Assembly (NCBI RefSeq): GCF_002837135.1
Contig: NZ_NWBQ01000014.1
Span: forward strand, 1 to 54,063
Direction of reading: 5' to 3'
DNA from: Macromonas bipunctata
GTDB taxonomy: Bacteria > Pseudomonadota > Gammaproteobacteria > Burkholderiales > Burkholderiaceae_C
Length of the DNA stretch: 54,063 bases
Each line of letters begins with the position of its first letter. The first letter of the stretch is position 1. The translations under genes were made by a program, and so were the position numbers. The notes beneath the pieces are model-generated. The model had not been told where the DNA came from. It worked only from the letters and a program-made list of their open reading frames with translations, and did no database searches. Shown here piece by piece: positions 30,338-41,686 of this stretch.

Positions 30338-31543
30338 ATGCATGCATCCGCCGTCCGTTTTGCCGACCGCATTGGCAACGTTGAAACCTCCGCCATTCGC
30401 GAACTGTTCAAGCTGCTGGGCAAGCCCGGCATCATCAGCTTTGCGGGTGGTTTCCCGGACGCGGCGTTGTTCGATGTGGAGGGCATCGGGCAAGCCACTC
30501 AGCAGGCACTGGCCGAAGCGCCCGGCGCGGCGTTGCAATACGGTGCCACCGAAGGCTACCAGCCTCTGCGTGAGCAACTCGCGGCCTTCATGGCCAGCAA
30601 AGGTGCCACCGATGTGACCCCGGAACAGTTGATCGTCACCACCGGCAGCCAGCAGGCGCTGGATTTGCTGGGCAAGACGTTGATCTCGCCCGGCGACAAG
30701 GTGATTGTGGAAGGCCCAACGTTCTTGGCCACCATCCAATGTTTCCGCCTCTATGGTGCTGAGTTGATCAGCGCACCGATAGACGGCGATGGTGTGCAAG
30801 TGGACCAACTGGAGCAACTGATCGCCGAACACCGGCCCAAGTTTGTGTACCTGATCCCCACGTTTGGCAACCCCAGCGGCGCGTTGTTGAGCTTAGAGCG
30901 GCGCAAACGCATTCTGGAACTGGCGGTGAAGTACCAGACGTTGGTGGTGGAGGACGATCCGTACGGTGACCTGTATTTCAACGCACCGCCACCCCCCAGC
31001 TTGCTGGCGTTGAGTGCCCAAGTGCCCGGCAGCCGCGATTGTTTGGTGCACTGTGGCAGCTTGAGCAAGGTACTCTCGCCCGGCTTGCGCGTGGGCTGGA
31101 TGATCGCCCCGCCCGAGTTGCTGGCCAAGGCGGTGATGTGCAAGCAGTTCAGCGACGCGCACACCAGCACGTTTGCCCAAGCCACCGCTGCGTGCTACCT
31201 GCAAGCCGGACGCATGCCCGCCACGCTGGACCGTGTGCGCGCCGTGTACGCCGAGCGCGCTCAGGTGATGTGCGATGCCTTGCGCGCCGATCTGGGGGCG
31301 GCCATAGAGTTTGTGCAGCCGCAAGGCGGCCTGTTTGTGTGGGCCCGCTTGACGGGCGCGGGCGGCAAGGTGGCCGACGGTAACGCGCTGGCCCAGCGCG
31401 CCATTGCCCAAGGTGTGGCCTTTGTGCCGGGTGCGCCGTTTTACTGCGCTGACCCCGATCTGGCCACCCTGCGCTTGAGCTTTGCCACCGTGGGTGTGGA
31501 CAAAATCCGCGAAGGCGTGGCGCGGCTGGCGGCGGCGCTGTAA
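30338..31543 (+). CDS. PLP-dependent aminotransferase (class I/II, LysN-like)
   Basis: 401 residues, fold-type I aminotransferase. The start region FADRIGNVETSAIRELFKLL and IISFAGGFPDAALFDVEG, the substrate phrase QYGATEGYQPLREQLA, and the PLP-lysine motif HCGSLSKVLSPGLRVGW resemble 2-aminoadipate and multi-substrate aminotransferases, as well as the catalytic half of MocR regulators. No DNA-binding domain is present at the N-terminus. The true substrate cannot be read. Confidence 0.87.
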   Translation: MHASAVRFADRIGNVETSAIRELFKLLGKPGIISFAGGFPDAALFDVEGIGQATQQALAEAPGAALQYGATEGYQPLREQLAAFMASKGATDVTPEQLIVTTGSQQALDLLGKTLISPGDKVIVEGPTFLATIQCFRLYGAELISAPIDGDGVQVDQLEQLIAEHRPKFVYLIPTFGNPSGALLSLERRKRILELAVKYQTLVVEDDPYGDLYFNAPPPPSLLALSAQVPGSRDCLVHCGSLSKVLSPGLRVGWMIAPPELLAKAVMCKQFSDAHTSTFAQATAACYLQAGRMPATLDRVRAVYAERAQVMCDALRADLGAAIEFVQPQGGLFVWARLTGAGGKVADGNALAQRAIAQGVAFVPGAPFYCADPDLATLRLSFATVGVDKIREGVARLAAAL

Positions 31544-31576
31544 CGCAACAGGCGGGCAGCACGCATAATCGGGCGG

Positions 31577-31894
31577 ATGAAAAAAACTTTCCCGCTCCAC
31601 ATTGAAGGCAAACACCCCGACCGCGTGCTCGACGCGCTCAAGCACGAGTTGCGCAAGTACCTCAAGCGTGAGCGCAGCCGGGCCATGCCCATAGGCTCGG
31701 ACTACTGGGCCTTTGATTGCAAGATCGGTGCGTCGGCAGAAACAGCGCAGCCGGTGCATGTGGCCGAACTGTCGGGCGCGGTGGATGCGCTGGCACGCGA
31801 CGGTGCCGCGCAGGTCTATGCCGAAATTCTGGCCCGCCCCGCCCGGCGCAATTACGAGCCGCGTCCGTCCGGGCCCGAAGCGTCCGACGAATAA
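31577..31894 (+). CDS. DUF6172-like small protein, function unknown
   Basis: 105 residues. It opens KKTFPLHIEGKHPDRVLDA, followed by ALKHELRKYLKRERSRAMP and SDYWAFDCKIGASAE, a pattern I recall from a short uncharacterised proteobacterial family. It has no membrane segment and no recognisable catalytic motif. Its end overlaps the tail of the convergent DEAD-box helicase by 43 bases, so the two mRNAs are complementary at their 3' ends. Confidence 0.65.
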   Translation: MKKTFPLHIEGKHPDRVLDALKHELRKYLKRERSRAMPIGSDYWAFDCKIGASAETAQPVHVAELSGAVDALARDGAAQVYAEILARPARRNYEPRPSGPEASDE

Positions 31895-33222
31895 GGCGCA
31901 CCTGTGCCTGATGCGGCATCGGTTTGATGTGCAGCGGCGGCGCGCAATTTGTCCTTCTTGCTGGGACGCTTGCCCTTGATGCCACCGTTGCCCGGTGCGT
32001 TGGGGTGGTTGGGTGCCAGCGTGCGCTGTGCCGGGCTGGCGCTGCCACCGTCGGGCGCAGTCGCCGCTGCTGTGCTCTCGCTGGCTTCAAAGCCTGCCAC
32101 GGTTTCCAGCGGCACGCTCAAGCCTTGGCGCTTTTCAATCAGGTGCCAGTGGGCACGGGTGTCGGGGGTGACGAGGCTGATGGCCAGTCCGCTGGCCCCC
32201 GCGCGCCCAGTGCGCCCAATGCGGTGAACGTAATCCACCGCCGAGCGCGGCAAGTCGTAGTTGATCACCACCGGCAATTGCGCAATGTCGATGCCGCGCG
32301 AGGCCAAATCGGTGGTGATGAGCACATCCCAGCGTCCAGCCTTGAACTCTTCCAACACCTGTTGGCGTGCGCCTTGGCTCAGGCCACCGTGAAACGCGGT
32401 GGCGTAGATGCCGCTGTTGTAGAGCTTGTTGGCCACATGTTCCGCGCTGTATTGGCTGGCCACAAACACCAGCACCTGTTTCCAGCCTTCGGTGCGCAAC
32501 CAGTGGCGCAGCAGTGGTGTGCGCTGGGCCGTGTCCACCCCCATGGCGCGTTGTTCGATCTGCAAGGCTTCGGCAGGCGCGGTGTCGTCGATCTGCAACC
32601 GTACCGGATCGCGCAACAATGCGCTGGCCAGCGCCTGCACGGCGGGCGGGTAGGTGGCCGAAAAAAACAGGCTTTGCCGTTGTGCGGGCAGTTGTTGCAA
32701 CACCTGTTGCAGTTCGTCCGCAAAACCCAAGTCCAGCAGGCGGTCGGCCTCATCGAGCACCAGATGTTGTACGTCGGTCAGACGCAGTGCGTTGTGTTGC
32801 AGCAAGTCCAGCAGTCGCCCCGGCGTGGCCACCACCACATCAGCGCCGCCGCGCAGCGCCATCATCTGCGGGTTGATGGACACGCCACCAAACACCACCG
32901 CGATCTTGAGCGCCGCTGCTGGCGGGGCCAGTCGGCGCAGCACCTCACCCACTTGGGCCGCCAGCTCGCGTGTGGGTACCAGCACCAAGGCCCGCACTGG
33001 GCGGCGGCCGCGTGCGGGTTGCGGGCGGGCTTGCAACTGTTGCAACAGGGGCAAGGCAAAGGCGGCGGTCTTGCCAGAGCCGGTTTGGGCCTGGGCCAGC
33101 ACGTCGTGCCCGTGCAGAATGGCCGGGATGGCTTGCGTCTGGATGGGTGTAGGGGCCGCAAAGCCCAGCGCGGCCACGGTTTGCAGCAGCGCAGGAGATA
33201 AACCAAGGGTAAAAAAGGGCAT
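31852..33222 (-). CDS. DEAD-box ATP-dependent RNA helicase (RhlE-like)
   Basis: 456 residues. All superfamily 2 motifs are seen in order: Q motif FAAPTPIQTQAIP, Walker A AQTGSGKTAAF, PTRELAAQV, TPGRLLDLL, DEADRLLDLGF, FFSATYPP (SAT), then ITTDLASRGIDI and HRIGRTGRAG. RhlE and relatives remodel rRNA and mRNA structure in the cold or during ribosome assembly. The C-terminal tail (about 385-456) is Ser/Ala/Pro-rich and basic. Assignment to RhlE rather than DbpA or SrmB is by overall similarity only. Confidence 0.88.
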   Translation of the reverse strand: MPFFTLGLSPALLQTVAALGFAAPTPIQTQAIPAILHGHDVLAQAQTGSGKTAAFALPLLQQLQARPQPARGRRPVRALVLVPTRELAAQVGEVLRRLAPPAAALKIAVVFGGVSINPQMMALRGGADVVVATPGRLLDLLQHNALRLTDVQHLVLDEADRLLDLGFADELQQVLQQLPAQRQSLFFSATYPPAVQALASALLRDPVRLQIDDTAPAEALQIEQRAMGVDTAQRTPLLRHWLRTEGWKQVLVFVASQYSAEHVANKLYNSGIYATAFHGGLSQGARQQVLEEFKAGRWDVLITTDLASRGIDIAQLPVVINYDLPRSAVDYVHRIGRTGRAGASGLAISLVTPDTRAHWHLIEKRQGLSVPLETVAGFEASESTAAATAPDGGSASPAQRTLAPNHPNAPGNGGIKGKRPSKKDKLRAAAAHQTDAASGTGAPYSSDASGPDGRGS

Positions 33223-33260
33223 GGCGGCAAGTGTATGACGTCCGGATGGGTGGGGCCTTT

Positions 33261-33266
33261 TATAAT
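33261..33266 (+). promoter_or_regulatory. Perfect -10 box, probable original pyrG promoter
   Basis: TATAAT stands 42 bases before the TnpB element boundary at 33309. With the element removed it would be about 61 bases from the pyrG ATG. The -35 region is weak (no TTGACA at 16-18 bases). It points toward pyrG and away from the helicase gene. The element now lies between this box and the gene. Confidence 0.5.
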
Positions 33267-33288
33267 CCCCATTTCACACTCCTGCGGG

Positions 33289-33430
33289 CCCACAGCCCGT
33301 TTGCGACTTGACATTTTCCTCGCCACAAGTGGCGAAGATTCCCGCTTCACAGAACCCCGCCCATGCCTCAACGAGACACAGGACTTACAGCTTCTCCACG
33401 GGCTGACACCGCCAGCCCGGCGGCCAGTAC
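33289..33430 (-). ncRNA. Predicted omega (guide) RNA of the first TnpB element
   Basis: In characterised TnpB systems the guide RNA scaffold overlaps the 3' end of tnpB and the right end, and the guide is the first 16-20 bases beyond it. Here the scaffold would run through the hairpin at 33320-33335 to ATGTCA at 33309, with the guide reading from 33308 down to 33289 on the minus strand. The 5' limit is a guess. The prediction rests on position and the intact right end; expression is unproven. Confidence 0.4.
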
Positions 33431-34501
33431 GTTGCGTGCGGCGTTGATGTCCCGGTCGTGGCTGCTGCCACAGTCGGGGCATGTCCAATGCCGTACATTC
33501 AAGGGCATCTTTTGTGCCGTGTACCCGCAGTCGCTGCAACGCTTGGACGACGGGTACCAGCGGTCGATTTTCACGACTTCTCTGCCGTACCACTTGGCCT
33601 TGTATTCAAGCTGGCGCACGAATTCGGCCCAGCCAGCATCACCGATGGACTTGGCGAGCTTGCGGTTCTTCTTCATGTTGCCGACGGCCAGCGTCTCAAC
33701 GGCGACCACTTGGTTTTCGTGGATCAGTCGGGTCGAGAGCTTGTGCGTGAAATCCTTGCGGATGTCGGCAATCTTGGCGTGCAGCTTGGCAACTTTGAGC
33801 CGCGCTTTGGTGCGGTTTTTAGAGCCTTTCTTCTTTTTGGCGAGTCGGCGCTGGAGTTTGGCCAGCTTCTTCTCGTGCTTACGGAAAGCGTTGGGTGTGG
33901 CAATCTTCTCGCCCGTGGAGAGGATGGCGAAGTGAGTCAGGCCCAAGTCAATGCCAATTTTTTCTGCTACTTCGGGTTTGGCGCAGACTACGTCATCGCA
34001 CAGCAGGCTGACAAAGTAGCGGCCCGCTGCGTCTTTGCTGACCGTCACCGTGGTGACCTTGGCCGCTGGTGGAATTTTGCGCGACCAGCGGACATCCAAC
34101 GGTGCGTCCATCTTCGCCAGTTTGAGCACCTGACCATCCCAGCGGAACGCGCTGGCGGTGTATTCCGCCGACTGGTGGCCACCTTTGCGCTTGAACTGCG
34201 GGTAACGCCCGCGTTTGGCAAAAAAGTTGCCAAACGCCGTTTGCAAGTGGCGCAGCGCCTGCTGCAACGGCACACAGGACACGTCGTTGAGCCAAGCGTA
34301 CTCCGGCTGCTTTTTGAGCAACGTCAACGCGGCAGAGGTGTCGTTGTAGCCCATGCGCTCCTGCCGCTGTTCCCACGCTTCCGTGCGCAGGTGCAGCATG
34401 TGGTTGTAGACCACGCGCACACAACCGAACGTCTGGGCCAAGAGGGTTTCTTGCTCAGACGTAGGGTAAAACCGAAAGCGGTAGGCACGCTTGATGTCCA
34501 T
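33368..34501 (-). CDS. tnpB: TnpB-family RNA-guided nuclease (IS605 OrfB), first copy
   Basis: 377 residues. N-terminal helix-turn-helix/OrfB region DIKRAYRFRFYPTSEQETLL, then the RuvC-like core: Asp in IGIDLGLTHFAILSTG, Glu in VVAVETLAVGNMKK, zinc ribbon CSDCG/CPDCG, and Asp in SSHDRDINAARNVL. All three catalytic acids and four cysteines are present, and no frameshift is seen. TnpB uses a guide RNA from the element end to cut DNA next to a TAM, helping the element to persist. The gene is antisense to pyrG. It differs clearly from the second TnpB in this window. Confidence 0.92.
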   Translation of the reverse strand: MDIKRAYRFRFYPTSEQETLLAQTFGCVRVVYNHMLHLRTEAWEQRQERMGYNDTSAALTLLKKQPEYAWLNDVSCVPLQQALRHLQTAFGNFFAKRGRYPQFKRKGGHQSAEYTASAFRWDGQVLKLAKMDAPLDVRWSRKIPPAAKVTTVTVSKDAAGRYFVSLLCDDVVCAKPEVAEKIGIDLGLTHFAILSTGEKIATPNAFRKHEKKLAKLQRRLAKKKKGSKNRTKARLKVAKLHAKIADIRKDFTHKLSTRLIHENQVVAVETLAVGNMKKNRKLAKSIGDAGWAEFVRQLEYKAKWYGREVVKIDRWYPSSKRCSDCGYTAQKMPLNVRHWTCPDCGSSHDRDINAARNVLAAGLAVSARGEAVSPVSR

Positions 34502-34545
34502 GTAGGCAATTTACACGAAAATCACCTCATTCACCCAGAAGATAG

Positions 34546-38498
<3,953 letters not shown>

Positions 38499-38521
38499 AC
38501 GCCCCCGACTGACGCCGCCCC

Positions 38522-38806
38522 ATGAACGCCCGCCTGGCCACCCTGATGCTGGTGTTGTTGCTGCTGGTGCTGCAAGGCCAGCTGTGGTTTGGGCGCGGTA
38601 ATGTGGCGCAGGTGGCGCAGCTGCGCGAGGAGCTGTCGTTGCAGACCCAGGCCAATGAGCAGGCGCGCCAGCACAACGAGCAGCTGGTGAGCGAGGTGCG
38701 CGACCTGCAGGAAGGCCTGGCCATTGTGGAAGAAATGGCGCGCTACGAGTTGGGCATGGTCAAGCCCAACGAGATCTTTGTGCAACTGGCCCAGCCCGCA
38801 CCTTGA
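38522..38806 (+). CDS. ftsB: Cell division protein FtsB
   Basis: 94 residues, typical bitopic divisome protein. One N-terminal membrane helix (about 6-24, LATLMLVLLLLVLQGQLWFG) is followed by a periplasmic coiled coil (about 30-70, VAQLREELSLQTQANEQARQ) and the conserved C-terminal EEMARYELGMVKPNEIFVQ. It links FtsL and FtsQ. Location after eno is the standard one. The stop overlaps a TTG start of the next small gene. Confidence 0.94.
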   Translation: MNARLATLMLVLLLLVLQGQLWFGRGNVAQVAQLREELSLQTQANEQARQHNEQLVSEVRDLQEGLAIVEEMARYELGMVKPNEIFVQLAQPAP

Positions 38807-39279
38807 ACCGTGCGGTGCTGTTGCTGGGCGCACCCTGCACCCAGCCTGAACGCTGGGCGCGTCGGTGGGGTGTTGCCCACGCCAGTACCACATCGGAAGT
38901 GCTGCGCTGGTGGCAACAAGCCCGAGTTCAGCGGTTAACCCGTTATTGCGTGGAGGCCAGTGCCGCGTTCAATGTTGGCCGTGTGCTGCTGCTGGCCCCC
39001 GATCCCGGCTTGCCCTTGTCCCCCAGCGACGAAGCCGCTGACAGCGCTTTGCGGGCCGTTGTGCAAAGTCTGGGTTTGCCATTGCAGGTGTTGTACCCCA
39101 GTGGTACGCAGGGTTGGGCACCGGCCTTGCGACAGGCACTGGTGGCCGATGCTGCCCACCACAACATAGCACCGTCCAACACACCAACTTGGCACCGTAT
39201 GGGGTGCGAGGATTGCAGCGACCCGGTGTGCGAACGCCGCCTGTTCCAAGATTTGTTGGCCCAGCGCGGAGCGCGTTGA
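38803..39279 (+). CDS. Conserved hypothetical protein following ftsB
   Basis: 158 residues if it starts at the TTG at 38803, which overlaps the ftsB stop (TTGA). No signal peptide or membrane helix is clear. The middle has VGRVLLLAPDPGLPLSPSDE; the C-terminal part has MGCEDCSDPVCERRLFQDLL with three closely spaced cysteines that could bind metal. I do not recognise a family. Coupling to ftsB suggests cotranslation, but that does not show a role in division. Confidence 0.5.
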   Translation: MNRAVLLLGAPCTQPERWARRWGVAHASTTSEVLRWWQQARVQRLTRYCVEASAAFNVGRVLLLAPDPGLPLSPSDEAADSALRAVVQSLGLPLQVLYPSGTQGWAPALRQALVADAAHHNIAPSNTPTWHRMGCEDCSDPVCERRLFQDLLAQRGAR

Positions 39280-39294
39280 GCCGGTTTCCTTCTG

Positions 39295-40275
39295 TCAGTG
39301 TGTGTGCGCGGGTGTGGGCGGTTGTTGGGCGGCTTGCACAAACAGTTGCGCCGCATCCACTGGGTCAAAACGGTATTGCGCGCCACAGAAGTCGCAGCCG
39401 ACCTCCACTTGGCCTTGTTCCGCGATGATGGATTCGACCTCGGCCACGCCCAAGCTGTGCAGCATCTGCCCGACCCGTTCGCGTGAGCAGGAGCATGCAA
39501 ACTGGGGTGTGTAGATGCCTTCGTGCGGCACAAAACGCAGCAGGTTCTCTTCCCAAAACAGCCGGTGCAGGATGGTGTCGGCATCCAGCGTCAGCAGCTC
39601 GTCGCGCGTCAGGCTGGCGGCCAGGGTGGCAATGCGGTGGTAGTCCTCGTTCTGGCCGATCTCGTCCTCGTGCGCGGTGGTGGCGGCGGTGCCCGAGAGG
39701 TTGGCCTCGCCCGTGGCAGGCAGGCGCTGGATCAGCAGCCCGGCGGCGGTGTGCTCGTTGGCCGCCAGTATCAGTTTGGTGTCGAGCTGTTCGCTTTGCA
39801 GCATGTAGTGCTCCAGCACGTCGCTCAGGCGCTCCAGCTTGTGGCGTTGGTCGTCGTACAGCGGCACCACACCTTGGTAAGGTTGCTGGCCCGGCAGGCG
39901 GTCTTTGGGGTCGAGCGTGATGGCACAACGCCCGTGGTTGTTGACGTTGACCATGTGGCTCAAGGGTGCGTCGGCGGCCACTTCGCCGGTCACGGTGGCG
40001 GTGCTGCGAAAGCTGAAATTGGGTTGCACTTCGGTTACTGCCAGCTTGACCGGGCCGTCGCCCATGATTTGCAGCACCAGCGCGCCGTTGAACTTGATGT
40101 TGCCTTGCATCAGCACGGCGGCGGCGGACATCTCACCCAGCAGCTCGGTCACGGCAGCGGGGTAGCCCCCGGCTTGGTCGCGGCGGCGCAGCATTTCCTG
40201 CCAGCTGTCGGTCAGGCGCACCAACATACCGCGCACGGGCACGCCATCGAACAAAAATTTATGCAATTCGGACAC
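39295..40275 (-). CDS. hslO: Redox-regulated chaperone Hsp33
   Basis: 326 residues. A holdase chaperone switched on by oxidative unfolding in the cytoplasm. The N-terminal domain has FDGVPVRGMLVRLTDSW and LLGEMSAAAVLMQGNIKFNG; the C-terminal redox switch has the four zinc-binding cysteines in FACSCSRERV and VGCDFCGAQYRF (CxC and CxxC). It is somewhat longer than E. coli Hsp33 because of a C-terminal tail and linker. It ends 15 bases after the convergent hypothetical gene. Confidence 0.95.
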   Translation of the reverse strand: MSELHKFLFDGVPVRGMLVRLTDSWQEMLRRRDQAGGYPAAVTELLGEMSAAAVLMQGNIKFNGALVLQIMGDGPVKLAVTEVQPNFSFRSTATVTGEVAADAPLSHMVNVNNHGRCAITLDPKDRLPGQQPYQGVVPLYDDQRHKLERLSDVLEHYMLQSEQLDTKLILAANEHTAAGLLIQRLPATGEANLSGTAATTAHEDEIGQNEDYHRIATLAASLTRDELLTLDADTILHRLFWEENLLRFVPHEGIYTPQFACSCSRERVGQMLHSLGVAEVESIIAEQGQVEVGCDFCGAQYRFDPVDAAQLFVQAAQQPPTPAHTH

Positions 40276-40308
40276 AGAGATTCCTTGAAAGAATGGCGCA
40301 GGTGGGCC

Positions 40309-40833
40309 TCAGTCCACTTTTTTCAAGCCCGCTTGGAAGCGTTGGGCGTTGGCGATGTAGTGTTGCGCGCTGCGGCGCAGGCCGTCGATCTGTTCGGGCG
40401 TGAGCTGGCGCACCACTTTGGCCGGGCTGCCCAAAATCATGGAGCCATCGGGGAATTCTTTGCCTTCAGTGACCAGTGAACCCGCACCGACGAGGCAATG
40501 CTTGCCAATCCTGGCCCCGTTGAGCACCACCGCCCCAATGCCGATCAGCGATTCATCGCCCACGGTACAGCCGTGCAGCACCACTTGGTGCCCCACGGTC
40601 ACACGCTCGCCCACGCTGAGCGGAAAGCCAGTGTCGGAGTGCAGCACGCTGCCGTCTTGGATGTTGCTCCCCGCTCCGATGGTCATGGGTTCGTTGTCGG
40701 CACGTATCACGGTGTTGAACCACACGCTGCTGCCTTCGCCCAGCGTGACACGGCCAACGACTTGGGCGCTGTCGGCCACAAAAGCCGTGGGGTGAACTTG
40801 TGGGGTGTGTTCGTCAAGCTGGTAGATGGTCAT
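40309..40833 (-). CDS. Gamma-carbonic anhydrase-family protein
   Basis: 174 residues, left-handed beta-helix of hexapeptide repeats. FVADSAQVVGRVTLGEGSSV, FNTVIRADNEPMTIGAGSNI and VGHQVVLHGCTVGDESLIGIG carry the zinc-ligand histidines; the family includes YrdA, PaaY and CaiE. The last ~25 residues form a C-terminal helix. Physiological activity is usually unknown for this branch. It lies 33 bases after hslO and is divergent from the DUF455 gene. Confidence 0.9.
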   Translation of the reverse strand: MTIYQLDEHTPQVHPTAFVADSAQVVGRVTLGEGSSVWFNTVIRADNEPMTIGAGSNIQDGSVLHSDTGFPLSVGERVTVGHQVVLHGCTVGDESLIGIGAVVLNGARIGKHCLVGAGSLVTEGKEFPDGSMILGSPAKVVRQLTPEQIDGLRRSAQHYIANAQRFQAGLKKVD

Positions 40834-40849
40834 GCCTACAATTCTACGG

Positions 40850-41686
40850 ATGGAACTTCGTCAGCACGCATTGGCCGCCTTGTGTTGCGCCGATACCACC
40901 GAAAAAATTCAACACGTACAGCGCGTGGCGGCACAGTTGGCCGAGTTGCCGCTGGACATCGACCGCGTATTCCAGTTGGCCGACGTGCAGCCACCGCCCA
41001 TGGTGTGGCCGGGGCGGCCCCAGCGTCCACATCTGATTGCGCCCGCGCAAGTGTCCACGCGCTCGCCGTTCACGCTGGAGGGGCGGGCGGCGCTGATCCA
41101 CGCCATTTGCCACATCGAATTCAATGCGATCAATCTGGCGCTGGACGCGGTGTGGCGCTTTGTGGGCATGCCACGTGACTTTTACCTGAACTGGTGGCAA
41201 GTGGCGGTGGAGGAAGCCTACCACTTTGGTCTGTTGCGCGACCACCTGCGCACCATGCCGCACCCCCAGCCCGGTGCCACGTGGGACTATGGCGACTTTG
41301 ATGCCCACGACGGCCTGTGGGCCATGTGCGAAAAAACCGCCCACGACATCACCGCTCGCATGGCGTTGGTGCCGCGCACGCTGGAAGCCCGTGGGCTGGA
41401 TGCCACGCCCATCATCCAAGCCAAGTTGCGCAAGGTCAACACCCCCGACGCGCTGCAAGCGGTGGCGTTGCTGGACATCATTTTGCGCGACGAGGTGGGC
41501 CACGTGGCCATCGGCAACCACTGGTACCGCTGGCTGTGCGAACGCGATGGCATTGACCCCGTGGCGCACTACGGCACGCTGGCTCGTCAGTACGACGCAC
41601 CGCGCCTCAAGCCCCCGTTCAACGACGCGGCTCGCCGCAAGGCGGGTTTTAGCCAGCAGGAGCTGGACTACTTGCTGGGGGCTTGA
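40850..41686 (+). CDS. DUF455 ferritin-like protein
   Basis: 278 residues from ATG 40850; an ATG at 40826 in the same frame would overlap the divergent carbonic anhydrase start and is less likely. Helices rich in acidic and His residues carry ferritin-type ligands: IHAICHIEFNAINLALDAVW, WWQVAVEEAYHFGLLRDHL and ILRDEVGHVAIGNHWYRWL (ExxH motifs). The family is a di-iron-like fold with little functional data. A TACAAT at 40836-40841 lies very close to the start. Its 3' end overlaps the res gene tail by 19 bases. Confidence 0.85.
   Translation: MELRQHALAALCCADTTEKIQHVQRVAAQLAELPLDIDRVFQLADVQPPPMVWPGRPQRPHLIAPAQVSTRSPFTLEGRAALIHAICHIEFNAINLALDAVWRFVGMPRDFYLNWWQVAVEEAYHFGLLRDHLRTMPHPQPGATWDYGDFDAHDGLWAMCEKTAHDITARMALVPRTLEARGLDATPIIQAKLRKVNTPDALQAVALLDIILRDEVGHVAIGNHWYRWLCERDGIDPVAHYGTLARQYDAPRLKPPFNDAARRKAGFSQQELDYLLGA

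Noticed and set aside
30338-31543. Aminotransferase considered as a MocR/PdxR regulator
   Set aside because: No GntR-type winged helix precedes the catalytic domain, and the family start motif is right at the N-terminus.
38499-38521. Search for a terminator between eno and ftsB
   Set aside because: The 23-base gap has no stem and no T-run, so read-through into ftsB is expected.
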